DNA from: Leptolyngbya sp. SIOISBB | Lineage (GTDB): Bacteria; Cyanobacteriota; Cyanobacteriia; Phormidesmidales; Phormidesmidaceae | Assembly (NCBI GenBank): GCA_010671905.1 | Contig: JAAHII010000002.1 | Location: forward strand, 186,001-250,000 | DNA length: 64,000 bases | Direction of reading: 5' to 3' | Part shown: positions 38,823 through 48,316 of the stretch, piece after piece | Layout: each line of letters begins with the position of its first letter | Numbering within the stretch: the first letter of the stretch is position 1 | Notes under the pieces: generated by a model | Told to the model about the DNA's origin: nothing | The model's input: only the letters and a program-made list of their open reading frames with translations | Databases searched by the model: none | Translations under genes and position numbers: made by a program

Positions 38823-39242
38823 ATGCAGACCAAAACTCAAAGCTTTCAAGACTTGCAGAGCTATCAATTGGCATTTCGTTGCTCTGTCGATGTTTATCAC
38901 TTAATCCAACCGTTTCCCGACGCTGAGCGCCCGCTGGCTCTCAAGCTGTTGTCCACCGCGCATGCGGTGCGGGCTCAAATTGCGGCGGGTTGGGGCCAAC
39001 GACGAAACCGCGAGGGGTTGCTGATCAAGCTAAGTGCTGCCCAGTTGGCCGCGACGGAAATGCAACGTTGGCTCGAAGCTGCCATTGCCTTTGGCTACCT
39101 CGATGCAGAAGCTGGACAAGATCTGTACGACTGCTATAGCACCCTCTATGGAGCCCTCGATCAACTCATGGAAACCGCTGTTGCTGGTACTACCCAACCG
39201 GCGGTGGCCAGCTTCGAAGATGATCTACCCGCTTCAGCCTAG
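38823..39242 (+). CDS. Four-helix bundle protein (23S rRNA intervening-sequence family), copy 1
   Basis: 139 residues from ATG at 38823 (MQTKTQSFQDLQSYQLAFRC). The pattern FQDLQSYQLAFRCSVDVYHL, RPLALKLLSTAHAVRAQIAA, GWGQRRNREGLLIKLSAAQL matches four-helix bundle proteins of the S23/IVS type (TIGR02436-like). Starts 14 bp after cas2. A paralogue follows. In such modules they are thought to be accessory to Cas1-Cas2, but their role is unknown. Confidence 0.8.
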   Translation: MQTKTQSFQDLQSYQLAFRCSVDVYHLIQPFPDAERPLALKLLSTAHAVRAQIAAGWGQRRNREGLLIKLSAAQLAATEMQRWLEAAIAFGYLDAEAGQDLYDCYSTLYGALDQLMETAVAGTTQPAVASFEDDLPASA

Positions 39243-39343
39243 GTCAAAGAGTGGTGGAAGGGGGAGAAGCCTTGCGGCGGCAGGCCCCTATCTCCCCATC
39301 CCCCCATCCTCCGTCCCTCCATCATCTCCACAGAGGAAACACT

Positions 39344-39730
39344 ATGTCTGACTTTATTCAGAGTTACCAAGAGCTGGAAGTTTATCAACTAGCCTTTCGG
39401 TGCTCAACCCAAATTTTCCAACTTTCTCGCGAATTTCCGGCTGAGGAGCGTATTCTACTCACGCGACAGTCACTTACCGCATCGCGCTCTGTCTGCTCTA
39501 GCATTGCCGAGGCTTGGGGTAAACGTCGTTATCACAAAGCTTTTGTCGCCAAGCTCAGTGATGCCCAAGCCGAAGCTGCCGAAATGCAAACCTGGGTTCA
39601 ATTTGCTGTGACCTGCGGCTATCTCACCCCAGAAGTGGGACAAGAACTTTTTGGCCAATATCGCACCATCTTTGCTGCTTTAGAGCGACTCATGGAAAAC
39701 GCCGCTGTTTGGCTCAAACCTCTGGAGTAA
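39344..39730 (+). CDS. Four-helix bundle protein, copy 2
   Basis: 128 residues from ATG at 39344 with AGAGGAAA upstream. SYQELEVYQLAFRCSTQIFQ, RSVCSSIAEAWGKRRYHKAF and AKLSDAQAEAAEMQTWVQFA match copy 1 along its length at moderate identity, so this is an old duplication. The 100-bp gap between the copies contains pyrimidine-rich short repeats (CTCCCCATCC type). It probably pairs with copy 1, as a heteromer or as alternative subunits. Confidence 0.8.
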   Translation: MSDFIQSYQELEVYQLAFRCSTQIFQLSREFPAEERILLTRQSLTASRSVCSSIAEAWGKRRYHKAFVAKLSDAQAEAAEMQTWVQFAVTCGYLTPEVGQELFGQYRTIFAALERLMENAAVWLKPLE

Positions 39731-39735
39731 AGGCG

Positions 39736-40461
39736 ATGACTGATGCACTTTTTCGACAATTGAAGCAAGCAATGGTGGTCATGAAACGAGAATTGCAAAA
39801 ACTGATCGATGCTTTGTCAGGTAAAGATCGACGAGAAAAAGGGCGGCTGCGTCGCCAGCTTGCTGCTTTGCAGGCAGAATACAATCTTTTGCAGAATCGC
39901 CTGTCGGAGAGTCAGCGGCTCGCCAATCTAGAGATTCGGGGGCTAGAGGCGCTCAAACAAGAGACCGAAAATGAGCGAGACGACTTGCAGTTGCAGGTTT
40001 GGGAATTAGAACAGCAGATTAAGGAGCTGCTTAACTATATCGAAGCAGAGCAGGATCAGCGTCGGATTCAAGCGCTCACGGCACCTTTGTCAGAAGTTGC
40101 ACAGGCCAGCTCTGTCATTGATTTGTCAGATCTTTATTTAGGTTTGGTCGGAGGCCATCCAGCAACGCGGCAGGAAATTGTCCAGGAGCTAGCGGCTCAG
40201 TATCGGTTGCAAAATTGGGTGGAAATTCCGCCGCTCAAAGAAGCTCGGATTCGCAAAAACAAGCTCAAACGTAAGCTAAGCCGCTGCCATCTCATTGTGA
40301 TCATTGCCGACTATATGAGCCACCCGCTCACCCACGCGGTGTTTAGTCTAAAAGCCGCCAAAGCCATTACTCAAGAGGTCTTTTTGTTAAACTGTCATGG
40401 CAAAACAGGCGTTGTGCGAGAGATCCTAAATCTGGTAAAGCAGCAAAAGGTTGAGAAATGA
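39736..40461 (+). CDS. Coiled-coil protein with C-terminal DUF2325-like domain
   Basis: 241 residues. About residues 1-125 form a long charged coiled coil (KGRLRRQLAALQAEYNLLQN, DDLQLQVWELEQQIKELLNY). The C-terminal domain starts YLGLVGGHPATRQEIVQELA and continues LSRCHLIVIIADYMSHPLTH and VFLLNCHGKTGVVREILNL, resembling DUF2325 (VGGH motif). It begins 5 bp after the four-helix bundle gene, so it belongs to the adaptation operon. The DUF2325 fold is small and alpha/beta; a regulatory or nucleic-acid-handling role is possible. Function not known. Confidence 0.7.
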   Translation: MTDALFRQLKQAMVVMKRELQKLIDALSGKDRREKGRLRRQLAALQAEYNLLQNRLSESQRLANLEIRGLEALKQETENERDDLQLQVWELEQQIKELLNYIEAEQDQRRIQALTAPLSEVAQASSVIDLSDLYLGLVGGHPATRQEIVQELAAQYRLQNWVEIPPLKEARIRKNKLKRKLSRCHLIVIIADYMSHPLTHAVFSLKAAKAITQEVFLLNCHGKTGVVREILNLVKQQKVEK

Positions 40462-40514
40462 TGAGTTTCATTGGGCAATCCTGGATGCGGCAGCTATTAT
40501 TGCCCTAAAGCTCT

Positions 40515-40711
40515 AATTTTCGTTAGGGTCTGTCGATCCTTGAAAACCGCATAGTTTCGTCAACCCTAGCGAGTCGCCTACTGCATCTAGCTTCCAGCCA
40601 TTTTTCAAGGGGGTTTATTGAGAGCGATTCCTATTAATCTCGCCTTCCATTAGACCCCCGCGAAAATGGCTACTTACAATCCTTGTATAGCAAGGGTTTC
40701 AAAAGGTAGGG
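40515..40711 (+). promoter_or_regulatory. CRISPR array 2 leader
   Basis: About 200 nt that match the array 3 leader over most of their length, including TGTCGATCCTTGAAAACCGC and TAGTTTCGTCAACCCTAGCG. Nested complementary arms are present: ATTTTCG (40516-40522) with CGAAAAT (40661-40667), AGGGTCT with AGACCCC, and CCTTGAAAA (40538) with TTTTCAAGG about 60 nt later. It directly precedes the first repeat and follows the adaptation operon. Confidence 0.85.
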
Positions 40712-42819
40712 GTTCAAACTCCATTACCCCGCAAGGGGACGGAAACGCTGACGTTGTTGCCAACGAGAGAACTGTGACGGCAGAGTTCAAACTCCATTAC
40801 CCCGCAAGGGGACGGAAACGCTAATACAGACACGATATCGAAATCTTCGTGGCCATCAGTTCAAACTCCATTACCCCGCAAGGGGACGGAAACGCACCAG
40901 CAGGAGGCATCGGAGGCGCACCAGCAGGGTTCAAACTCCATTACCCCGCAAGGGGACGGAAACCCACAGCCGTTATTATTGTCGTCGGGTCCTGCAGTTC
41001 AAACTCCATTACCCCGCAAGGGGACGGAAACGATTCACTGCAAGCAAGCCCGTTTCAATGTCCATCTGCGTTCAAACTCCATTACCCCGCAAGGGGACGG
41101 AAACACTCGGCGCGGTTCATACAGAGGGTTGTATCTTCTGGGTTCAAACTCCATTACCCCGCAAGGGGACGGAAACGTGATGTGAGAATGGTCGGCTTGT
41201 ACGGACAAGTGTTCAAACTCCATTACCCCGCAAGGGGACGGAAACGAGGTTGATGTTGGAGAAGTCTCCACCTTCAGGTTCAAACTCCATTACCCCGCAA
41301 GGGGACGGAAACTCTTTAGCGCTGACGGCGTAACTGCTGCCAAGTACTAACGTTCAAACTCCATTACCCCGCAAGGGGACGGAAACTTTGTGGGCGGGGG
41401 AGCTGCTTCAGGATTGTCCAGGTTCAAACTCCATTACCCCGCAAGGGGACGGAAACAGCTCGAACCCCCGAAGAGAGTTCGGATCTGGGCGGTTCAAACT
41501 CCATTACCCCGCAAGGGGACGGAAACGCTAGTTGCTGTCGTAGAGTGTTCAGCTCAGCCAAGTTCAAACTCCATTACCCCGCAAGGGGACGGAAACAAGA
41601 CGCCACCCAGCATCAACTTCATTAGTTCTGTAGGTTCAAACTCCATTACCCCGCAAGGGGACGGAAACTAGTCATTGCAATCACTTCTAGTCCCACAGAT
41701 GTGGATACGTTCAAACTCCATTACCCCGCAAGGGGACGGAAACCTTTTGTTTTCTTGCCCTTGCCCTGCAAACCTTGTTCAAACTCCATTACCCCGCAAG
41801 GGGACGGAAACATCTAAACGCCTGCATATCAGAATGCAATCTTCGACGAGTTCAAACTCCATTACCCCGCAAGGGGACGGAAACGGACTAACCCAGCCGT
41901 ACATTTCTGCACTGCGAGCAGGTTCAAACTCCATTACCCCGCAAGGGGACGGAAACAAGTAAAACGTAGGAGCAAAGCAATAACGAAAATGCTCGTTCAA
42001 ACTCCATTACCCCGCAAGGGGACGGAAACCTGTCGCGAGCGTATAAACAGTTTTACCTTCAAACTCGTTCAAACTCCATTACCCCGCAAGGGGACGGAAA
42101 CTGATATCTCCATCGCAAGCAGAGTGACCTAGTGAGAGTTCAAACTCCATTACCCCGCAAGGGGACGGAAACTCTAGATAATTGCCCTCATAAAGAGGTT
42201 CGTATCCAGTTCAAACTCCATTACCCCGCAAGGGGACGGAAACGTTTGGTGATGCCCAGATATCTCCATTGGCATACGTTCAAACTCCATTACCCCGCAA
42301 GGGGACGGAAACAAGAGCTCCGCTGCAGCTTAAGCCACCACTGTTGGGTTCAAACTCCATTACCCCGCAAGGGGACGGAAACCTTCAACGGCTTCCTCGG
42401 AGGGGCCGCCCGTATCTTGGCGTTCAAACTCCATTACCCCGCAAGGGGACGGAAACGTGTTCTGTTTGCTGCAGGTCAATATAAATGCTAGACGTGTTCA
42501 AACTCCATTACCCCGCAAGGGGACGGAAACATACCCTCTGCGACTGGTGTACAAACAATCCCAAAGTCGGTTCAAACTCCATTACCCCGCAAGGGGACGG
42601 AAACCCCTAACATCAACGCCCCAAGTACTTCAGTGCTTAGGTGTTCAAACTCCATTACCCCGCAAGGGGACGGAAACAAACTCTACCCACCCTCAGGTGG
42701 TGGGTTTCAGTTCAAACTCCATTACCCCGCAAGGGGACGGAAACCCTGCACCTGTATTGGTCCCAGGATTATAAACACCTGGACGTTCAAACTCCATTAC
42801 CCCGCAAGGGGACGGAAAC
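40712..42819 (+). CRISPR. CRISPR array 2: 30 repeats
   Basis: Thirty 35-nt repeats, all apparently identical, begin GTTCAAACTCCATTA, contain CCCCGCAAGGGG and end ACGGAAAC; first at 40712, last at 42785. Spacers are 33-40 nt. The uniform repeats and intact leader suggest an active array fed by the adjacent RT-Cas1/Cas2. The spacer between repeats 28 and 29 (about 42678-42709) is itself palindromic. Heptamer repeats (GATGAAGGCAGAAGGATGAA) start right after the last repeat. Confidence 0.98.
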
Positions 42820-43024
42820 ACCCAGCAAGGATGAAGGCAGAAGGATGAAGGATGGATAGAAAATTGGACTGGATTTTTGCCAACACTGCAATCTATTCAG
42901 AGCAATGCGATCACGCTTTTATACTCAGATCAGCCCGCTATTTCTGCCTTTGGCTACGAGGACGAAAACCAATTAAATAATGATTTAGCTACCGTTTGCT
43001 TTATGCTGACTCATCCTTTGATAT

Positions 43025-43491
43025 TCAGGGATTCGCTAAGACTGCACGCGCACGCGATGCTCCCGCACGGTCGTCGATCTCTAGCGCGATCGCTGGATGT
43101 TGCTGCGCATAGTCAATCGCCATTTCCGGCTCAGCCAAGAATTGGTAAGCGACTGCCAAATTTCCTAAAGCCTTTCCCTGACTGAAGCGATCGCCTACAT
43201 CCAGGGCAATCTTCAACGACTGCTGATGAAAGTTGATCGCCTCACTATATTGGCCTAGCTCATGATGGGCAATCCCAAGCCCAATCAATGCATTCATTTC
43301 AGCCACACAATCGTTCCGTCGCTGAGAAACCTGTAGATACCGCTGATGGCATTCAACGGCGTGGCGATAGTCTCCCATCGATTGATAGATGAGCCCCAGG
43401 TTCCTAAGACTGTGCCTAAAGTGAAAACATCATTCAGGCGTTTCGCTAGGTGAAAAGCTAGCTGTGTGGGAATTGGAGACTTAGAAAACAT
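43025..43491 (-). pseudogene. TPR protein fragment, frameshifted
   Basis: Upstream frame: FHLAKRLNDVFTLGTVLG; downstream frame: LGLIYQSMGDYRHAVECHQR, then LGIAHHELGQYSEAINFHQQ and LGNLAVAYQFLAEPEMAIDY, clear tetratricopeptide repeats. One missing base near 43402 (GGAACCTG where GGNAACCTG is needed) separates them. Both ends look truncated. It faces the other, larger TPR gene and shares its repeat style, so the two may come from one family. Confidence 0.7.
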
Positions 43492-43580
43492 TTGTAACTG
43501 GTTCCACAGGGCTAGATAGGGTATATTCCTTAACCATAGCTGTGACCATGTAGCTTAATTTCCCAAAAATTTGGTTGAGC

Positions 43581-43614
43581 GCTACTGACAAGTGTTGGCG
43601 CACTTGTCAGTAGC
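43581..43614. repeat. 14-bp perfect inverted repeat
   Basis: GCTACTGACAAGTG (43581-43594) and CACTTGTCAGTAGC (43601-43614) pair perfectly around TTGGCG. It stands between the TPR fragment and a small conserved gene. It may be an operator, a terminator or a small palindromic repeat; no U-tract follows on either strand. Confidence 0.7.
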
Positions 43615-43745
43615 TGACCCTCAAGACTGATTACGGCAGTCTCGGAGGCTGAGTAGCATTTTACTTGTGGCCGTCCCGAACTGTATTGCGTCTGGGTTGG
43701 CCAGGTTTTTGGGATTCCTGATCCATCGTTTCGGAGGAATCCCCT

Positions 43746-44033
43746 ATGTTGTATTTGACGGCTCCTGATTTCCCCGGTTGCTCAAAACCGGGTGTACAAG
43801 TACCTGCAAGACTGTTGCATCCTGAGGCTTTATCGGGACGCGAAGAACTGCGGCACTTGATTATTGGCTCACCCCAAGGCGTGCAATCTACGATTAACCA
43901 ACTGCATGTGCTCAACTATGCGGAGCAGGCCCAGTGGAGCCAGCTAATCAAAATCCCCGAAGCCGGGATTTTGATTACCCACCAGCAAGGTGAAGTGCTG
44001 AGCTTTCTCCTACGGCACCGCCAATTGAGCTAA
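43746..44033 (+). CDS. Conserved small cyanobacterial hypothetical protein
   Basis: 95 residues, ATG preceded by GGAGGAATC. MLYLTAPDFPGCSKPGVQVP, LHPEALSGREELRHLIIGSP and INQLHVLNYAEQAQWSQLIK are features I know from small conserved proteins of many cyanobacteria; function unknown. No membrane segment or signal peptide. Stands alone between repeat elements and the TPR gene. Confidence 0.7.
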   Translation: MLYLTAPDFPGCSKPGVQVPARLLHPEALSGREELRHLIIGSPQGVQSTINQLHVLNYAEQAQWSQLIKIPEAGILITHQQGEVLSFLLRHRQLS

Positions 44034-44121
44034 TCCCATGATTTAGCATCCAGGGTTCCTGAGGAATCCTGGAACGCCCAGCACAGTTCATTCTGAAGTT
44101 AAACAGTTCGCAATCAAACCA

Positions 44122-46326
44122 ATGACAGCCTTGCTTCCCTCGCCATCAGCAAAGTTGGTACAATTAGGTTTAGACCCAACCCGCATTCGCTCTATCAGGC
44201 CGCGATCGCGCCGTACCCGCTGCCAAGCCATCATCAACTGGCTCAGCCGCTACACCCCACCCAGTGATGCGACCAACTTGGACCAAGTTCAAGGCTATAT
44301 CGAAGCGTTTTATCTGCTTTGTGCGATCGATGAGTGGCAACAAGCCATCACTTTGATTTTCACCCGACTGAATACTCCCGCCGATACTCAACTGCACTAC
44401 CACCTCAAGCTATGGGGTTACAGCCAAGAGCAGGCCCGTCTGTATGAGACCCTGATCGATCACGTTGAGCCGAAATGGCATGGTTTGTTTTTACAATTTC
44501 TCGGTACGACTCATCAAGCTCAGGGCAACTATCTGCAGGCAAAGCAATGCCTAGAGCATAGTTTCAGCATCTTACAAACAGTGGGTGATCGTGTTGATCA
44601 GGGTCGCGTGCTGAGCAATTTGGCTGAGGTCTATTACGCATTGGGTGACTACGACCAGGCCATTGAATATCAATAAACCTGGTTAGCCATTGCCCGTGCG
44701 GCTGATCTCCGCGCGGGTGAAGGCATCGCCCTCGGCAGCCTTGGCAACATCTACGAATCGCAGGGCCACTATGCTAAAGCGCTGGACTGCCACCAACAGC
44801 ATTTAGCCATTGCCCGCGAAACTAACGACCGAGAAATGATTGGTTCGGCTCTGGGCAATGTGGGTAGTTGCTACCACTCCCTCGGTCAATACGAGCAAGC
44901 CCAAGAGTATCACCGCCAACATTTAGAATTGGCACAGCAAATTGGCGATCGCTCCGGCGAAAGTAACGCTCTGGCCGGTCTCGGCAGTGCGTGCTATAGC
45001 TCTGGAGCGTATAACTTGGCAGCCCAGTATTTTGAGCAACAGCGCCAAATTGCCCATGATATTCACGACCGGTTGGCAGAGGCGAATGCTCTGGGTGGCT
45101 TAGGCAACGTTTGCTTCATGACCGGCAAGTATGACCAGGCGCTCACTTATCATCAGCGGCATTTAGCGATCGCCCAAAGCCTTGATCATCCGCAAAGTCT
45201 GCTCCACGCTCTAGGCAACTTGGGCAACGTGTATAGCGCCACCAGTCAATACAGCCAAGCGATTGAGTGTTATCAGCAGCAACTGACCATGGCCCAGCAA
45301 GTTGGCGATCAGCTTGGTACCAGCCTCGCCTATGGCAACTTGGGGGTGATTGCTCATGCTTTGGGTAACTACGAAGAAGCGTTGCCAGCCTTGAACCAAC
45401 AACTGGCGATCGTGCGCGAAATGGGTGACTCCTACCGCGAAGGCCAAACCCTTAGCAACTTGGGCAACACCTACAGTGCCCTGGGCAATCATCCGCAGGC
45501 AATTCGGTGCTATCAACAAGCAATTCAGATTGCTCAAGACGTGGGCGATCGCCAAGGGGAGGCCAATGCCCTCGGCTATCTGGGGTCGCTTTATCATGCG
45601 CGAGGCCAGTTCAAGGTTGCGATGGAGCACCATCAACAGCACCTCGACCTAGCCAGATCTTTGGGCGACATCCCTGGAGAAGGCCGCGCCCTTCAGGGAT
45701 TGGGCAATGCCTATATGCAACTGGGCGATTATGACCGGGCACTGGCATGTCATTTCCAGAATCTAGAGCTGGTTCGCCGGATGGGTGACATGGCAGGCGA
45801 AGGCGCGGCCCTTGGCAGCATTGGCAGCGTGTACGACGCCCTCCACGAGTATGCCCGTGCAGCTGACTATCATCAGCAAGATCTGGTGATCGCCTGCCAA
45901 ATCGGCGAAAAGCGCTCTGAAGAAGCGGCTTTGGTGAATCTCGCCAATGCCCACAGTGAACTGGGCAAGTACCCAATGGCAGTAGAGGGATATCAGCAAG
46001 CTCTGGCGATCGCTCAACAAATCGGCGATGTTTGGGGTGAAGGGCTGACCCTGATCAATTTGGGCGAAACTCTGACCAAGTTAGAGCAGTATGAATCTGC
46101 GATCGCCCACCTTGAAGCGGGACTCAAGATCATTCAAGCCCAGGAAGCCAGAGGATTAGAGGCTTCAGCCTACAGGTATCTCGGGATGCTTTATCAGGCC
46201 ATGGGTGATCGTGAGGTGGCAGTGGATTACTTTGACAAGGCGATCGCGATCGCTGATGAACTCGGGACGCCACTGGCAGAACAGTGTCGGGAGCTGCGAT
46301 CGATGCTTGACCAGGAGCTCCGTTAA
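44122..46326 (+). pseudogene. Large TPR protein interrupted by one nonsense codon
   Basis: One frame of 735 codons from ATG at 44122 to TAA at 46326, broken only by TAA at 44674-44676 (AIEYQ*TWLAIARAAD, where a CAA to TAA change is the simplest cause). The N-terminal about 120 residues are not repeats; the rest is at least twelve 40-residue tetratricopeptide-type units of the form LGNVYSATSQYSQAIECYQQ. Such proteins are scaffolds, often in cyanobacterial signalling. As read it would give a 184-residue piece and possibly a 496-residue piece from ATG 44836. Confidence 0.8.
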
Positions 46327-46362
46327 AGTATAGATAGCCCGTAAGTGAGAGAGGCGATCGCT

Positions 46363-46935
46363 ATGACCACTACACCCAATCGCGTTCGCTGGACCACGGC
46401 TGACCTAGAACTCTTTCCTGAGAATGGCAAGCGCTACGAAATCATTAACGGAGAACTCATCGTGACCCGTGCCTCTCAATGGAGTCACCAAGAAGTGGCT
46501 GGCCGCATTTTTGCCGCTCTGGATAACTGGTGCCTGGATACCGGTTTGGGCCGAGCCGCCTTTGGCCCTGGCATCATCTTCACCGATGAAGATGATGTGA
46601 TTCCGGATGTGGTCTGGGCCAGTAATGAGCGGTTGGATCTGCTACTAGATGAGGCTGAACACTTAACGGGCGCACCCGAACTGGTCGTCGAAGTACTGTC
46701 GCCAGGCGAGAAAAATGAGCAGCGGGACAAGCAACTCAAGCGGAAGCTCTATTCTCAGCAGGGGGTTCAAGAATATTGGATCGTCGATAAGAACTTACGA
46801 CAGGTGCAGGTTTATCGTCGGGATAATGCATTGCTGGTGATAGCCGTTACCCTGCAGGCGACCGACTCCTTAACGTCACCTTTGCTCCCTGATTTTGCCT
46901 GCCCCTTACTCCAAATCTTTGGCCAGCATCGCTAA
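46363..46935 (+). CDS. Uma2-family protein
   Basis: 190 residues from ATG at 46363 (MTTTPNRVRWTTADLELFPE). Family motifs: GKRYEIINGELIVTRASQWS, DVIPDVVWASNERLDLL, APELVVEVLSPGEKNEQRDK and KRKLYSQQGVQEYWIVDKNL. The D...EVxSP pattern is the PD-(D/E)XK-like core. It starts 36 bp after the TPR gene. Function of the family is poorly known. Confidence 0.88.
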   Translation: MTTTPNRVRWTTADLELFPENGKRYEIINGELIVTRASQWSHQEVAGRIFAALDNWCLDTGLGRAAFGPGIIFTDEDDVIPDVVWASNERLDLLLDEAEHLTGAPELVVEVLSPGEKNEQRDKQLKRKLYSQQGVQEYWIVDKNLRQVQVYRRDNALLVIAVTLQATDSLTSPLLPDFACPLLQIFGQHR

Positions 46936-46989
46936 CGATCAGCATGGCCTTTGTGCGTTCTGCCTTTTTCGTTTTTGAGATTAGCGCCG

Positions 46990-47637
46990 ATGGTTACCCT
47001 ACAACTCCGACAGCTAGACGTGCCCCCCGGTCAACGGCTACTGCTCCATGATGTCAGTTGGGCCGAGTTTGACGCAATTCTGGAGGAATTGGGCCAGCAT
47101 CGCAACACTCGTATTGCGTATAAAGACGGATTATTGGAAATCATGGCTCCCCTGCCCGAGCACGAATATTTCAAGCAGTCGATTAGCATTGCCATTGAAG
47201 ACATTGCCGAGGAGTTGAACCAAGACTACGAAAGTTATGGGTCCACGACTTGGCGTAAGCAGGCAGAAAAGGCCGGTTTAGAATCTGATAATTGTTTCTA
47301 TTTTCAAAATGAAGCCTTGGTTCGAGGCAAGCTGAAGTTTGACTTGAACCAAGATCCGCCCCCTGATTTAGCGCTTGAAATCGATATCACGAACAAATCC
47401 CTAGATCGGTTTCCGATTTATGCCCGCCTTGGGGTCGCTGAAATTTGGTGCTATGACCAAGGTGTCCTCAGTATCTATCTGCTGCAATCTGGTCAGTATG
47501 TGCAGGCTAATCAAAGCCAGGTATTTCCTACACTTAAGGTGCAAGAGTTACCGCAGTTGATTGAGGAGCATCGCGACAAAGGACGGTTGGCTTTACGTCG
47601 TACCGTTAGGAAATGGGTCCGAGTACAAGGGGGATAG
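46990..47637 (+). CDS. Uma2-family protein, tandem copy A
   Basis: 215 residues from ATG at 46990 (MVTLQLRQLDVPPGQRLLLH). Motifs: DGLLEIMAPLPEHEYFKQSI, LNQDPPPDLALEIDITNKSL, RLGVAEIWCYDQGVLSIYLL. Almost identical to the next gene over the first 65 residues and then diverging, as after recent duplication plus recombination. The frame is open to 46951, but family starts are MVTLQL. Confidence 0.88.
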   Translation: MVTLQLRQLDVPPGQRLLLHDVSWAEFDAILEELGQHRNTRIAYKDGLLEIMAPLPEHEYFKQSISIAIEDIAEELNQDYESYGSTTWRKQAEKAGLESDNCFYFQNEALVRGKLKFDLNQDPPPDLALEIDITNKSLDRFPIYARLGVAEIWCYDQGVLSIYLLQSGQYVQANQSQVFPTLKVQELPQLIEEHRDKGRLALRRTVRKWVRVQGG

Positions 47638-47640
47638 TCC

Positions 47641-48288
47641 ATGGTTACCCTACAGCTCCGACAGCTAGATGTGCCACCCGGTCAACGGCTCCTACTGCAT
47701 GATGTCAGTTGGGAGGAATTTGAAGCCATTTTAGAAGAACTCGGAGAGCATCGAAGCACTCGGATTGCTTACAACAACGGTTTACTGGAAATCATGGCTC
47801 CATTGCCTGAACATGAATCGGATAAGGAGAACATTAGCGACTTGCTAAAAGCTTTTTTAGAAGAGCTAGATATTGAATTTCTAACGTTAGGGTCAACCAC
47901 GTTTAAGAATGCCGAGATGCTCAAAGGTATCGAACCTGACCAATGTTTTTACATTCAGCACGAAGCCGCTGTGCGAGGCAAGAAGCGCTTAGATTTAACG
48001 ATTGATCCACCCCCTGATCTTGCTTTAGAAGTTGACATCACGTCCCGTACCCACCCAGAAACCTATGCTGCTTTGGGCGTTCCCGAACTCTGGCGACGGG
48101 TTGGACAAACGATTCGTATTTATCAGCTTCAGCATGGGGAGTATGTAGAAGTGGATGAAAGTCTCACTTTCCTAGGATGGCCCTTGCAGGAAGCAATCCC
48201 GAAGTATGTCGAGCAGAGTCGGATCGAGGGGCGAAATAAGGCGATGAGATCGTTCCGGCAGTGGGTGAGAAACACCTTAGATACGTAG
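47641..48288 (+). CDS. Uma2-family protein, tandem copy B
   Basis: 215 residues starting 3 bp after copy A. NNGLLEIMAPLPEHESDKEN, FKNAEMLKGIEPDQCFYIQH, TIDPPPDLALEVDITSRTHP and ALGVPELWRRVGQTIRIYQL. The 5' 190 bp match copy A closely; the middle and C-terminus differ, so the two may have different specificity. It converges on the end of the type III effector operon. Confidence 0.88.
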   Translation: MVTLQLRQLDVPPGQRLLLHDVSWEEFEAILEELGEHRSTRIAYNNGLLEIMAPLPEHESDKENISDLLKAFLEELDIEFLTLGSTTFKNAEMLKGIEPDQCFYIQHEAAVRGKKRLDLTIDPPPDLALEVDITSRTHPETYAALGVPELWRRVGQTIRIYQLQHGEYVEVDESLTFLGWPLQEAIPKYVEQSRIEGRNKAMRSFRQWVRNTLDT

Positions 48289-48316
48289 ATAAGGTCAAGC
48301 CGAAGATTATTTCTGC

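Noticed and set aside
42877-43185. Plus-strand open frame after array 2.
   Set aside because: Its 3' half is antisense to clear TPR coding sequence; the 5' half has no family-like features.
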